A stretch of 64,000 nucleotides of DNA from Paraspadella gotoi (GCA_051294375.1 CM119264.1:675611-739610), one strand, 5' to 3'; numbered from the stretch's first letter, positions 34,855 through 47,220 are shown. Notes: generated from the sequence alone by a model not told the origin. A program made the numbers and translations.

Positions 34855-35395
34855 ACACATTGTACATCAAGTTCTCTGTACTAAATGACTGACTCATAAT
34901 CCCTAACTAATTTGTACCATCGATGTGAGAAGAACGGATAGCGGACGCTGAGTGAAAGCCAAGATTAGCCAGGAGAAAATTGAAGGACTAAGCGTCGGGA
35001 AAATAAGGAAAGGATGAAGGAAAGGAAAGGAAAAATAGGGAAAGGATGAAGGAAAGAAAAAATAAGGAAAGGATTAAGTAAATGGAAAAACTTGTGGCCT
35101 TTTCCTCTTGGAATATTACTAGCTGGCGATTTCAATCAATATGGCGAAGTGTGACCGTGAAGACTGATGACAGTGAGACCAAAAGTGTGATAACGTGGAA
35201 TGACTTGTGAATTGTGATAATGTCAATTCTAGCGAGGATCATGAGTTGAAATGCGAAAAGCTTCGTCGGTAATCATTAGCGTTGACTCAAAATTAGTTGA
35301 GTAAATAAAACAACAACGTTGAAAGAGAAGAATAAAGTGATGACTGGACCAAATTAAAAAAAGTCGACAGAATCGACAGTGAATCTATAGACGAC

Positions 35396-35437
<42 letters not shown>

Positions 35438-38312
35438 CGGTGAACTTATCTCTCTTTGCCAAGTCTCACAATCACAGCTGTCGAGTTTGAAAGCCGTGAG
35501 ACAAGACATTTGCTTAGTCACAAAAAGAGAAGCCACATTTTTTTGCCTCAAGTAAAACGTTTAAGGGTTTGAAAAAAAAACTTGAAAGGAAATCGTGAGA
35601 GCGAAACAACGACCAAAAACTCTTAAGAAAAGAAAAAAAAAGAAAACAAACACGAACGAAAAAACTGATTTACATATTGGAGAATCCAAAAATCTTATCA
35701 AATGGACAGATATAAATGAATATCTATACACAAAACGGACGAAGAAGAAAATTTACCGCCTGGAAAAACAATAGAACAACTTTGACCGCAATAACAATAA
35801 CAACAACAACAAAACCGACAAAGAGATGTACATAACGATAACAATAAAAGAACAAAAAAGTCGCCTCAAGGAAAAAATAAAGAAGACAACACATAAAAGG
35901 GAAAAAAGAGATAAAAGATAAAAGAAAGACGAAGAAGAGGAAACCGCTTGAAACAAGAGAGAGAAGATGAAATGGTGAGAATCATAATGGCGATAACGAG
36001 CAAAAATCGTACGCGACGACGACGACGCGACGATGATGATGATGACGATGATGATGAGATTGATTTGGGATGCATGATGCTTGAGTGTGATGATTGAGAT
36101 GATGATGATGATGATAAAAACCCATGGAATCGGTTTATATATTTTCTTAGTAGCACAATAGAGAAACAATTAAGACATAAATAATTATTAATTAATTAAT
36201 TAATTAAGTATGAGTGACAACTTTTGAATGAAGTGCGTTGATGATAATGACGACGACGAGTTGCAAAGGACAAAGACGATGACAAAATGAAAAGGACAAC
36301 TAGACAAAGATGAAGAGACTAAAAGACAAAGGACAAAGACGATGACAAGATGAAAATCATAGAGGAAGTGAAAAAGTAAGAATAAAAACTCCCCACCAAC
36401 GATGATGATGATATAAATCCTGACTTGTGATAGATAAGACTTCGACGTCAGTGTCATTGAAACGAAGAGAAAAGGGCGACAAACAACAACAACAACAACA
36501 ACAACAATAACAACAACAATCGACTCCGAATTCGAATCCCGCGCGAAAAAAAATACCGACTGACCGACCAGTTAAGAATCTGACCCTTTCTATCGATTTA
36601 GATGTCAAAAACAGACCAATGAAATTCTGAGGGAAAACCAAAAAAAAAAAAAAGATCTTTCACCCCAATGTTGTGATATTATTGGTAGTGACATTATCAC
36701 GTCTTTTTTTTCTCAATGATTTCTTCTTCGATCTATTGATTTCATCTAATCCATAATCCTTAATTTTAATCCCTAATCTCAACTCATCTAATCCCTAATC
36801 TCATCTCATCTTTAATCTATTCTAATCTCAGCTCTAATCTCATCCCTAATCTGATCTCTGCCAAGAATCCCGTCCTATAAACTAACTTTTTCTAAACTAG
36901 ATAATTCCATCTAAACTTTTTATCCAGCTCAATCACACACTTTTCTACCCACATGCCAATTTTCATTCTAATCCAACAATTCAATCACGAGTAATTATAT
37001 TTTTTTGCTTAGGGAGGACGGACAGACAGATGGACCGACGGACAGACGTATCTACAGACAGAGAGACTGACAGACAGACAGACATACAGACAGACGGACT
37101 TATTTTTTTTTCATAATTTATCATAATTCGATATTCTGACATGATATAAGTGAATGCCCGATTGAGGGGGCGGACCGACGGACCGACAAAGTGAATTATA
37201 AAGTCGGAATCTGCAGATAAGCAGATCCCGACTAAAAAGATTCCTCTCCTGATCGCGATCGGCAAGAGGGGGGGCAGGGGGGGAAATAGAGAGGGGAGAA
37301 AGGAGCGGAGAGAGGGGAAAAAGGAGAAAGGGAAAAAGAGAGAGGGGAAAGGGGAGAGGAGAAAGGGGAGAGGGGGGAAAGGGGAGAGAGGGAAAAGGGG
37401 GAAAAAAGAGAGGGAAGGAAAAGAGAAGCAAGAATAGGGTAAGATAGGCAACAAAGAGAGAGCAGAAGCGAGTCAAAGAGAGACAGAGTGTGAGTGAAAT
37501 GAAAAAAAAAATAGAAAGATAGGGAGAGGAAGGTGAAAAGAGACAGAGAGGGAGAGGAAGGTAGTGAGAGACAGAGAGGGAGAGAAAGGCAAAAAGAGAT
37601 AGAGAGTGAGAAGTGAGATGCAGAGTGGAAAGGAGAGAAGACGAAATTGATTCCACGAATTTATGTTTTCGCGTTGCCCCGCAGTTTCGAACCAAAACAA
37701 ATCAGCAACCCAATAACTACGCACATAACGGCGATGACGACGACGACGATGACGATAACGACGACTATAACGACGATGACCATAACAACAATGACAATGA
37801 CAACAATGATGATAAGGATGACGATGATAACGATGATGACGATAATGATAATTTCGATAATTATAATGACAATAACGGCGTTGAAGATAACGATAATGAC
37901 GTTGACAATAATGATGACAATAATGACGATGATGATAACGATGATAACGACCTCGTCGATAACGGTGACAAAGATAACGAAGATGATGATAAGGACAAAA
38001 ATGACGATGATAATGATGATGAAAAAGGCAATGATAAGGATAACGAAGATGATGATGATAATAATGATAACGCTAATGATAACGACGATGAGGATAATGA
38101 AGACGACCATGATGATGACGATGATGATGACGATGATGATGATAAAGATGACGACAATAACGAAGAGGACTGTGAATGATCGAGTCAACATAAAAACGAT
38201 GATTTTCGCGAACTAGAAATTAACATTTTTTTTTTAAAAATGAAAAAAGGATAAAAAAAGTCTGCGAATTCAACAAAAAATGAACGAGGGAATGAATCAA
38301 TGAGTGAACGAA

Positions 38313-38395
<83 letters not shown>

Positions 38396-38401
38396 AAAAA
38401 A

Positions 38402-38490
<89 letters not shown>
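34855..38490 (+). repeat. direct duplication C, copy 2
   Basis: Second copy of 28785-32490, offset by about 6.07 kb, with 2.36 kb of other sequence between. This copy looks cleaner: the GAT/GAC stretch at 37720-38165 keeps a regular triplet period, whereas copy 1 loses it through indels. The copy includes (GA)n at 35399-35434 and a GTCC-family repeat at 36.9-37.26 kb. The Asp/Asn-rich frame over 37613-38179 is a microsatellite translation and not a gene. Confidence 0.9.
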
Positions 38491-38492
<2 letters not shown>

Positions 38493-38495
38493 AAA
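38310..38495. repeat. (AAAT)n microsatellite
   Basis: About 180 bp of nearly perfect AAAT tetramers, ending about 180 bp before exon 5. Confidence 0.95.
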
Positions 38496-38670
38496 AATTA
38501 AAAAAATGAATGGATGAATGAATGAATGAGTAAAAAGCTAACAAAGGATTGAATCAATCCGATTGAATAAAAGTATAGAAGAATAAGTGAAAAAAAATAA
38601 ATACAATAAATAAGCGAGTGAATAAAATGATTGGCTGATCGTACTAATGCCAAATTCTTTCCCCCATCAG

Positions 38671-38793
38671 CTTACCTGGTCGCTTGGTAACGTGACCATC
38701 ACCGGTCACACCAAGCATTCGGGTCACAAGACTGTCTCCAAATTCACCTTCGTTCCCAAGCATCAACACGCGGGACTTCCTCTTCTCTGTCAG
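38671..38793 (+). CDS. exon 5: second half of Ig domain 2
   Basis: The acceptor is CCCCCATCAG, and 41 whole codons follow (phase 0 to 0). It encodes LTWSLGNVTITGHTKHSGHK then TVSKFTFVPKHQHAGLPLLC and Q. LTW gives the strand C tryptophan after the strand B cysteine in exon 4, and HAGLPLLCQV is strand F with its cysteine. This looks like a C1/C2-type Ig domain of cell-surface receptors. The sequon NVT could carry an N-glycan. The donor GTCACT is weak, but the exon 6 start (VRHKF) continues the G strand naturally. A (TTTTTTC)n tract follows from 38795. Confidence 0.9.
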
Positions 38794-38794
38794 G

Positions 38795-38918
38795 TCACTC
38801 TTTTTTTCTTTTTTCTTTTTTTTTTCTTTTCTTTTTTCTTTTTTTTCTTTTTTCTTTTTTTTCTTTTTTCTTTTTTTTCTTTTTTCTTTTTTCTTTTTTT
38901 TCTTTTTTCTTTTTTACA
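38795..38918. repeat. (TTTTTTC)n tract at the start of intron 5
   Basis: T-rich hexamer/heptamer repeat with single C, starting at the exon 5 donor. A short GGTCGGTCTGTCTGTC run follows at 38946. Confidence 0.85.
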
Positions 38919-38989
38919 GTCGGGACTTTGAGCGGATCACTCTTTGGTCGGTCTGTCTGTCTTTCAGGTATAAAATGGTTATAATAATA

Positions 38990-39427
38990 AATTTAATACT
39001 TATGTATCTAAAATATATGAAACATTTTTATTACAAAATTTAGTTTAATATAAAAAAATTAATAATTTGATGTTTTTATTATACTAAATAATTTTGGTTA
39101 AAATTTTTGTACGTATAGTTTTATAATCTTATGATCTTTTAAAAAATGTGAATGCATTTCCAATTTAAGTTACTGATAAAATGAAAGATCAAAAATATTT
39201 TTTTTTAAATATACGTAAATATTTACAAACTCATAATTTCAAATTCATAACTTGAAATAATGATTTTTTTTGGTTCCTTTGCTTTTAAACAAGTTTGAGT
39301 AAACAAATTCTGATCTGCCTACCATTATTAGGCGGTTATCAGCTAATCAAAGGAAAATGATGATAATTCTTTCAATTTGTGATCCTTACTGATCATAACA
39401 GATTGTACCATACCAAACCAGTAATAC

Positions 39428-39510
<83 letters not shown>

Positions 39511-40380
39511 TTATTATTATTATTTTTTTTTTTAAACTTGCATCATTTTATATTTAATTAATTAATAATTAATTATTTAATTAATTTGAATAATTTATCA
39601 TAATTTGATGTTCTGACATGATTTCTTTTTTTCTTTCTTTCTTTCTCTCCCATATTCTTGTATACAGTTTTTTAGTCTCGCTGCAAAGATTCTGTTTGTT
39701 CATTGGTTTTTCTGTCTGTCAGAATCCTTCACTCACTTCATATTGTGTTGGAAGTTAAGTTACCATAGTTAGCCATAGCCGATGAAATTTAAATGCTAAT
39801 GTAGTACAGCGTAAAATAATCTATCATGACCAATAGATTATGGTATTAAAATATTTTTTGTCAAAAATGCTTTCTTCTGAGGGTACTAGCCTAATTAAAA
39901 TATTAATATTACTATATAGAGCAAAAATTTTTTTTTTAAAATCTTAAAAATTTTTTTGATGGATTCTGATAGAGCATAAAAGTTAAACAAGAAATATAAT
40001 TACAGCTTTTAAAAATTCTTACGTTTTCTAAGTGAAAAATATAAAAAACTAATAAAATCTTCGAAGGATGATGATGATGATGATTTTTTATAGTGTTTTT
40101 CTTATTTTTGACACACTTATCGTAAAAAATATTTAAAAATGAATCATACTTTGTGTAGACAACTTTTTATGAGCTATCTGAATCTGGTCTTAAAATTAAA
40201 AATTTATAAAAAAAAATTTTGGCCTTTCCTATCTATAAATAAATATTAAAAAATTAATTACTAGGGTATAGAGCCATATTAAAATTTTTTTGTCCATTGA
40301 AAGTATTCTTAAAAATGTCTAAATATTCGTTGAGCATGTACTCACTCTAAATTTTGGACTCAACCCCATTGAGTGCGGCT
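38990..40380. other. AT-rich intron 5 sequence with (ATT)n
   Basis: (TTA)n at 39427-39525 is the only clear structure, plus short GATGATGATG at 40069-40084 and a partial CATAATTTGATGTTCTGACA at 39600 resembling the GTCC-family marker. No exon was found. Confidence 0.6.
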
Positions 40381-40384
40381 ACCG

Positions 40385-40610
40385 CCTAACATAGGTACCT
40401 TTAACGTGTACTTTTATCATACTTGTGAAGTACTTGCTCTTTTGTTATTTTTCCTGAACACTAATCTCAGCGACTGCTAGAGCCACCTTTTATTTTTAAA
40501 ATAATCATATAAAGAATAAAATACTAATTCGGATGCAGTGCGAGTCAAACATTTATGGAAATATACATAATAGGAAAGTCACTATGGGAAAACACACATT
40601 TGAATATTTT
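40385..40610 (+). repeat. dispersed repeat with GCGACTGCTAG core
   Basis: Contains CTTTAACGTGTACTTTTATC, CAGCGACTGCTAGAGCCACC and GATGCAGTGCGAGTC in the same order as the copies at 55.2-55.4 and 59.35-59.58 kb. Confidence 0.7.
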
Positions 40611-40734
40611 TACTTATTGGTGTCCCTCTCAATCTGACACTCTCTCTCTTTTTTTCTCTTTTTCTTTCAATTTCTTCAACTCATTATTTAATTATCTTTA
40701 TTAATGTTATTATTGTAATATTATTTCATTAATA

Positions 40735-40737
40735 TTA

Positions 40738-40799
<62 letters not shown>

Positions 40800-41720
40800 G
40801 TTATTATTATTATTTGTTATTTAATTGTTTTTTTTGTCCGGCTTTCCGTCAGTTGGTCAGTATGTCCTTGTTACCTCTTTCNNNNNNNNNNNNNNNNNNN
40901 NNNNNNNNNNNNNNNNNNNNNNNNNNNNNNNNNNNNNNNNNNNNNNNNNNNNNNNNNNNNNNNNNNNNNNNNNNNNNNNNNNNNNNNNNNNNNNNNNNNN
41001 NNNNNNNNNNNNNNNNNNNNNNNNNNNNNNNNNNNNNNNNNNNNNNNNNNNNNNNNNNNNNNNNNNNNNNNNNNNNNNNNNNNNNNNNNNNNNNNNNNNN
41101 NNNNNNNNNNNNNNNNNNNNNNNNNNNNNNNNNNNNNNNNNNNNNNNNNNNNNNNNNNNNNNNNNNNNNNNNNNNNNNNNNNNNNNNNNNNNNNNNNNNN
41201 NNNNNNNNNNNNNNNNNNNNNNNNNNNNNNNNNNNNNNNNNNNNNNNNNNNNNNNNNNNNNNNNNNNNNNNNNNNNNNNNNNNNNNNTTCTTTCTTTCTT
41301 TCTTTCTTTCTTTCTCTTTTTCTTTCTCTTTTTCTCTTTTTCTTTCTCTCTTCCTTTCTTTCTTTTTTTTCTTTCTTTATTTCTCTTTTTCTTTCTTTCT
41401 TTCTTTTTTCTTTCTTTCTTTCTTTCTTTATTTATTTCTTTTTCTTTTTTCTCTCTTTCTTTCTTTCTTTCTTTCTTTTTTCTCTCTTTCTTTCTTTCTT
41501 TCTTTCTTTTTTTTTCTCTCTTTCTTTCTCTCTTTCTTTTTTTCTTTCTTTCTTTCTTTTTTGTTGTTATTTATTTATTTTTTTAACTTTCTCTTGTATC
41601 TTTTCGACTGCCCTTCTTACTTTCTTTTCCTTTCTTTTTTTTCTATATTATCTTTCTTTCCACACCGGTTTTTTTTCTCTTTTCTTTCTGTCTTCTCTTC
41701 TATCTTTTTTCTTTTTTCTT
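40735..41720. repeat. (TTA)n, 406-N gap, then (TTTC)n
   Basis: TTA repeats at 40738-40815 precede a gap (40882-41287). TTTC/CTTT repeats run from 41288 to about 41575, with T-rich pyrimidine sequence to about 41730. The gap probably hides more microsatellite. Confidence 0.85.
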
Positions 41721-41730
41721 TTTTCTCTTC

Positions 41731-41731
41731 C

Positions 41732-41766
<35 letters not shown>

Positions 41767-41920
41767 AATGGTTGCAATTATTTCTACAAATGGTTTCTAG
41801 GCTCATTTATCTTTTCTTTCTTTTCTCCTTTAAAAAAAAAGAGAGAGAGAGAGAGAAGCAGAGAGAGAGAGAAAGAGAGAGAGGGAGAGAAAGAGAGAGA
41901 GAGAGATAGAGAGAGAGTCT
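41731..41920. repeat. (ACG)n and (GA)n microsatellites
   Basis: Twelve ACG triplets at about 41733-41766, then GA-rich sequence at 41840-41918. Confidence 0.9.
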
Positions 41921-42016
41921 TTTTCCTCTCCGTCACTCTTTTAAGTGCAGCTCGGTCCAAGACTTTTTTTTATAAGAATGCTAACGTCTCTTTATGATTT
42001 TACATTCTCTCTCCCT

Positions 42017-42048
<32 letters not shown>

Positions 42049-42051
42049 CAG

Positions 42052-42188
42052 GTCCGCCACAAATTCTGGAACCAAACTGAACCGATTCCTTCCTGCGGTT
42101 TTCAAAATCTTGACGTTCGATTTTCCGCCAAATTCGATTGTCCGTCCGTCCAAAGTTTCGACGAAGATCGACCCAAATATCAAGTCAG
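42052..42188 (+). CDS. exon 6: linker and third extracellular domain start
   Basis: The acceptor CAG is fused directly to a (CT)n tract. Phase 0 in, two bases left over. It encodes VRHKFWNQTEPIPSCGFQNL then DVRFSAKFDCPSVQSFDEDR and PKYQV. VRHKFWNQTEPIP completes the second Ig domain's G strand, with NQT as a sequon. SCGF and KFDC bring two cysteines, and KYQV leads into RC of exon 7. The third domain does not fit the standard Cys-Trp-Cys pattern, so its fold is uncertain. The donor GTTCGT is non-ideal. Confidence 0.82.
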
Positions 42189-42189
42189 G

Positions 42190-42590
42190 TTCGTAGACGG
42201 ACGGATGGACTGGGAACAGTAATGCCGGACGGAGAGAGAATGAGACGGACGAACAGACAAGAAGAACAATTAAGATTTGAAAATTTAGTGAAGTAAAGAC
42301 TTACGAACAGACAGATAGACACACGGAGTGGTATTTTAACCGCAGACTCGCTACCTGACTGATGGTGAAACTCACTGACTGACCGACTGGTGATTTGGTC
42401 CGAGGGGGGACTGGCTCACGGAATAGGATACGGACCTATCCAAAGACTGGCAAAAATACTGGCAAAAGGACTAGCCAAAAGACTGGCGAAAGACTGGCAG
42501 ATGAACTGGCGAAAAGGATAAATTAAACGAGTTGTCAACTTGGTAAATGAAATTACGAGCGGATGGACGAACGGACAATTAGACCATCGT
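42190..42590. repeat. ACTGGCAAAAGG minisatellite and GACGGACG sequence
   Basis: Degenerate 12-bp units (GACTGGCAAAA, GACTGGCGAAA) at about 42440-42520 are preceded by GGACGGATGGACTGG and ACTGACTGACC motifs. Intron 6, no gene. Confidence 0.75.
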
Positions 42591-42852
42591 TGGGTATTTT
42601 CTTGAGGTAATAAAGGATTATGTTTCTTAATTTTATCGATTACGTAAGTAAAATGTATATATTCAATGAATATATATATTCATGAATAATTTACTTGACC
42701 ATTCATATTTATATTTTAAAAGAAACAGTTTAATACACGAGACGGAGAGTATGAATCATGAAAAGAGAAAAAAATGAAAAATGATAAATTGAAAAATGTG
42801 ACGCGGAATAAGAAGACGAGAAAAAAATAAAATTCCGCCTCGGATGTGATTA

Positions 42853-42854
<2 letters not shown>

Positions 42855-42938
<84 letters not shown>

Positions 42939-43051
42939 AAGCGTTTTCACGTCGCTTTTGTCGCTCGAACAAAAGGAAGGAATCATTTATGAATTTATTC
43001 TCTTGTCCCTGTAGCTCTTTCTCGGTCTGTCCTGTCTGTCTAGAACTCTCT

Positions 43052-43117
<66 letters not shown>

Positions 43118-43120
43118 TTC
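42855..43120. repeat. (GA)n then (CT)n, 115 bp apart
   Basis: A GA run at 42858-42935 and a CT run at 43045-43114 are complementary microsatellites flanking unique sequence (TTTTCACGTCGC...). They could fold back. Intron 6. Confidence 0.85.
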
Positions 43121-43219
43121 CTACAGAGGCTGTATCTCTGCACCTTTTTATTTTGCATTCATCAATTGTTCTTTTGATTTCATTTGTTTTTAAAATTTTT
43201 CTCTTTTTTTCCCCGTTAG

Positions 43220-43319
43220 ATGTCGCATCATTTCGAATCCACCAATCACAGAAGAGAGAATTCTTTTGACTTTGGGCAACGGGACCGACGATTTCTTCTC
43301 AAAGAGTGAACACGTCGAA
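43220..43319 (+). CDS. exon 7: middle of third domain
   Basis: The acceptor is TTTTTTCCCCGTTAG and the donor GTAAGT, close to the ideal metazoan donor. The first base completes Arg from exon 6. It encodes CRIISNPPITEERILLTLGN then GTDDFFSKSEHVE and ends in phase 0. YQVRCRIISNPPI resembles the Tyr-x-Val-x-Cys-x-x-x-Ser-Asn-Pro-x-Pro start of C2-type Ig domains in adhesion molecules. NGT is a third sequon. No tryptophan follows at the expected position, where ILL stands instead, so the domain is divergent if Ig-like. Confidence 0.84.
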
Positions 43320-43334
43320 GTAAGTTAAAAAAAC

Positions 43335-43865
43335 GGCTCTCTTATTCGACAGTGCCCCATTTCTGTTTCTGTTGATCCGAGAATTTAAATTTAGTATTTA
43401 ACTTAAATAAACTTTTTAATTTATAATCTAATCATTAACCCTTATCTTTAATTTTTAATCCTAGCCTTTAACCCTCAATGCTAGTCCCTAACCTAAATCC
43501 CTATCTCTAATCACTAACCAAGTCTATAACTTTAATCACTAATTTAATTCTTAACCTTAATTCTAACATTTAACCTAATCTTTGATTAAAAATATTAACC
43601 TAATTCCGAATTTATAATGAAATTAGATGTTCTGAAAAAATTAGACTTAAAAGGCTTAATTGAAAAAAAAATAGTATTTAAATTGTTTTTATTTCTGAAC
43701 TTTAAACCTAAATTGTTGACCAATTTATTATCAATTTACCTTTTTAATTAATATTAACCCCTATATTTTTATGTTAATATATTTTAAAAAAATAGTTAAA
43801 TAATTAAATTAAAATTAAATTGAATAATTACAAACAGAAATGTGGCACTTTCGGAGAAGAGGGCC
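43335..43865. mobile_element. miniature inverted-repeat element, GGCTCTCTTTTC family, 530-bp copy
   Basis: The left end GGCTCTCTTATTCGACAGTG and the inverted right end GGCCCTCTTCTCCGAAAGTG are both followed by CC(C/A)CATTTCTGTTT. The interior (43430-43580) is a degenerate CTAACCTTAATC array. It starts only 15 bp after the exon 7 donor. This is the best-preserved member, with a terminal match of about 35 bp. Confidence 0.75.
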
Positions 43866-44073
43866 ATTAAAATTTTCATTACATTTTTCTTTGTAAAACA
43901 AAATTTTAAAGAATTAAATGACCCCAAGTATGAAATTTTTGTATTTGATGTCGAAATTATTAATTAATGCGGAATTATGTATTGAATAAATTATACTCAG
44001 AATTCCATTTTTTTAAGTTAAATCGATTTTGGTCATTAGCGATTTTCGTCGCTGAAGAGGACATAAAATGATA

Positions 44074-44108
44074 AACTATGAACTGAGAGAGAGAGAGAGA
44101 GAGAGAGA
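44074..44108. repeat. (GA)n microsatellite
   Basis: Short GA run in intron 7. Confidence 0.85.
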
Positions 44109-44204
44109 TTTTTCCTCAACCCCTCAGAACCCTCGTCGTTTTTCATTCGCCGAGATTTCCTTGTTAATAAACGCGCGTCGAATGTCGAAAGAAACGAAGC
44201 CAAC

Positions 44205-44610
44205 GAAGGGCGAAGGCCAATCTTGGCCATATCGAGGCCATTTTTCGGCCACACTTAGGCCACGCTTGACCATTTTGAGGCCACAATTTACCATATTGGC
44301 GCCTTTCTTTGGCACATTAAACAAGTTTTGGTTCCTGGTGCATATTCGGCAATTCCTTTTTTCTCTATTGAGCCTCAAAATAATATTCAATTTGAAGCCA
44401 ACTTATTGACAACCCTTCTCGGTTATTAAGGCCACATATTGGGTTTTCTTGCTTTCTTAGGTTCGAGGCCAACTTTGAGCGTATTGAAAATACTGATTGG
44501 GTTTTCCTAGTTATCTCTTTTTAGCATTTAGCGTTTTAAAAAACTACCTTTCGTACTGTTTAAGCCACTTACGGTATTTTAAGGCCACTCTAGGCCTCTC
44601 AATTTAAATT
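44205..44610. repeat. AGGCCA-phased degenerate minisatellite
   Basis: AGGCCA or TGGCCA recurs roughly every 13-17 bp at 44216-44290 (TATCGAGGCCATTTTTCGGC), then more loosely to AAGGCCACTCTAGGCC near 44580. A HaeIII-like GGCC spacing with no open frame conserved. Confidence 0.65.
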
Positions 44611-44719
44611 ATTTTTTGCGATAATACGGAAAAGGAGTTTCCATACAGAAAGACAGTTCGTTGCACACTGCACAGTTCGTTGCACAGTCATGTTTTGGTC
44701 GCTAAACGCGCAATTATTT

Positions 44720-45000
44720 TCTTCATCTTACTCGTCGTCGTCATTGTCGTTTTCGTCGTCGTCTTTGTCTTCGTCGTCTTTGTCGTCATTGTCGTTTTCG
44801 TCGTCGTCGTTTTCGTCATCATCTTCTTCATTGTCGTCGTTTTCTTTATCGTCGTCGTCGTTGTGTTTTTCGTTGTCTTTGTCGTTGTCTTTGTCGTTGT
44901 CTTTGTCGTTGTCTTTGTCTTTGTCGTCACCGTCATCGTCGTCATCGTCGTCACCGTCATCGTCGTTATTGTCGTCGTCGTCGTCGTCGTCGTCGTCGAA
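44720..45000. repeat. GTCGTC/TTGTCTTTGTC triplet repeat
   Basis: Regular triplets of GTC, TTC and ATT from about 44725 to 44998 on the + strand. Poly-Val, poly-Ser and poly-Thr frames across it are artefacts of a stop-free triplet period. (GA)n follows at 45075-45146. Confidence 0.85.
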
Positions 45001-45069
45001 TTAGCGTCAACGGAGGAGAACGACTTAGAAGATTCCGCGCGACGAACCAAAGAATTGAAGAAGAAAAAA

Positions 45070-45149
<80 letters not shown>

Positions 45150-45330
45150 TGAAGGGGTGAAAGTGTGAAAGTGTGAAAATCTTGATATATTCTACTACCT
45201 GAACCAATTAAAATTTTTCTTGCACCAATCGATAGCTCTTTAAAAGAGCTATATTTTTCATTTATATTTTTTAAAAATAAAAAAAAGTGATGTATATAAA
45301 GCTAACTAGTGGCTACATTTATTTGCACCG

Positions 45331-45374
45331 CAGTCTCTCTGGAGGCGTGGGTTCGAATCCAACCGCTGCCACCA
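45331..45374 (+). repeat. tRNA-Leu-like 3' half retaining CCA
   Basis: AGTCTCTCTGGAGGCGTGGG plus TTCGAATCCAACCGCTGCCA and CCA corresponds to the variable arm, T arm and acceptor 3' strand of a eukaryotic tRNA-Leu with its added CCA. The 5' half is missing. A body follows to about 45650 with ATTGGTCGATTCCAGTTCCA. The 55.05-kb repeat is similar but inverted. It is a derived repeat, not an expressed tRNA gene. Confidence 0.7.
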
Positions 45375-45819
45375 CATTGAAGGAAAAACTCATGGATTTC
45401 TAGAGGCGAAATCAATATGAGATTTTATTCTGAGAATAAAGGTGACGGTGAGACACGGGCAGGAGTCTTGATCAATGCTACTGAAACTAGAACAAGCTAG
45501 GTCTATTTAGAGCTAATGAAAAGGATCGGTAAAATTTACAGTTCCAATGATTCTGAAAACTGATTGGTCGATTCCAGTTCCATGCTTGACCAATCAGGAT
45601 TCGGCGATTCTATTTCCGCGGAGATCGCCCGAGTCTCCGATCCGATTTGCTTTTGGTGGCTTGATACTCTTGGGATGGTATGGAAACAAAATAATACAAA
45701 AAAACAATTCTAAATAAGTTAAAGTTATAATATTTCTTATCGAGAATTGGAATTTCGAAAGAATTCGGGCGGCGATACTATTTTCTTTCTTACTTAAAAT
45801 AATCGTGATCTCAACTGAA

Positions 45820-46100
45820 GGGTGAAAGAGTGAAAGAGTGATAGAGTGAACTTGTGAAAGCGTGATGGAGTGAAAGGGCGGAGAGTGATAGAGGAGTAAG
45901 GGTGTTTACAATGGGCGGAGAAAAAGTTTGAAGAGAGGTGAAGTGTGAAAAGGGAAAAGGGAAGTGATAAAACTGATTAAGTGATGAAGTGATAAAACTG
46001 AGAAAGGAAAATAATAAGTTGCTCTCAGTTAAGGAGAGAGAGAGAGAGAGAAGAGAGAGACAGTGAGAAGAGGGAGAGAAAGAGAGAGAGAGGAGAGAGA

Positions 46101-46150
<50 letters not shown>

Positions 46151-46238
46151 AGGTGAGGACTTAAGTTCTTGTGTGTCGTCTCTGCTTGAAAAGAGATTCC
46201 AGTCCAAATTAGAAGCACCGCTCCTTTGGGGAGGCGAC

Positions 46239-46309
<71 letters not shown>

Positions 46310-46315
46310 TGGGTG
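45820..46315. repeat. GTGAAAG repeats and (GA)n blocks
   Basis: GTGAAAGAGTGAAAGAGTGA-type repeats at 45822-45885, then GA runs at 46033-46155 and 46240-46310 flanking a 90-bp unique island. Confidence 0.8.
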
Positions 46316-46463
46316 TGGAAGGAGAGATCAGAATCGTCATTTAATGTTAACGTTATGTGGTTTGTAATTTTGACTAAATTCAAAAAAAAATATAAAACTT
46401 ATCCACTAAATAACTTGTGAACTTGTGAACATAATATTTTAATCTGTAAATGTTTCTTTTTTT

Positions 46464-46464
<1 letters not shown>

Positions 46465-46500
<36 letters not shown>
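46465..46500. repeat. (AT)n microsatellite
   Basis: Pure AT run of about 34 bp in intron 7. Confidence 0.9.
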
Positions 46501-46504
<4 letters not shown>

Positions 46505-46849
46505 ACCTCTTTCGTCTTTTTTCGGTGACGCGGGATTTTATTATCGTTAAAAATGTTTAATGAAAATTAACATAATAACAAGTTTGAACAAACACATGCG
46601 GGTACTACCCAAGAACATAAGCGGAAAGCAGCTGATCAGATAATTATTTAATAATTAATATTAAATAATTTATTAATTATATATTTCAGCTTGAATTTAT
46701 ATTAACATAAAAATAAAAAAAGGTTAATAAAAATTAATGAAATTCGATCAGGTAGTTTGGTAGGAACAGATTCTGGTCACAGAAAAAGAGGTACCACATT
46801 TTATAATATGAAGCCTTCTGTATATAATATTTATTAATTTGTTAGGTTA

Positions 46850-47115
46850 AGGCGAGGGACTCGGTTAGGGAATAGGCTAAAGAATTAAGGATAGAGGATA
46901 GGGATAGAGGATAGAGGATAGAGGATAGAGTTTAGGGATGAAGGATACAAATTTGGTTTATAAGCATTAAATTTATTTGGTGGTTGATGGTTAGGGATTA
47001 AGTTAACTTTGACGACAACAACAACGACGACAACAACGACGACAAAGAAGACAACGACGACGACAAAAAAGACAACACCACGACGACAAGAAGACGCTTC
47101 TTTTCAGAACGAGAG

Positions 47116-47207
<92 letters not shown>

Positions 47208-47220
47208 AAGAGAGACCGTC
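46850..47220. repeat. GGATAGAGGATA array, (ACG/ACA)n and (GA)n
   Basis: GATAGAGGATAGAGGATAGA at 46894-46930, within TTAGGGA-like sequence. ACAACGACGACA triplets run at 47010-47095, then GA at 47118-47212. Confidence 0.85.

Noticed and set aside
37613-38216. Asp/Asn-rich open frames of nearly 190 codons
   Set aside because: They are translations of a GAT/GAC/AAC triplet repeat. The duplicate at 31.7-32.2 kb is frame-broken, and no splice or domain evidence exists.
40814-41800. 328-codon frame spanning an N gap
   Set aside because: The length is mostly N, and the rest is TTTC repeat and ACG repeat.
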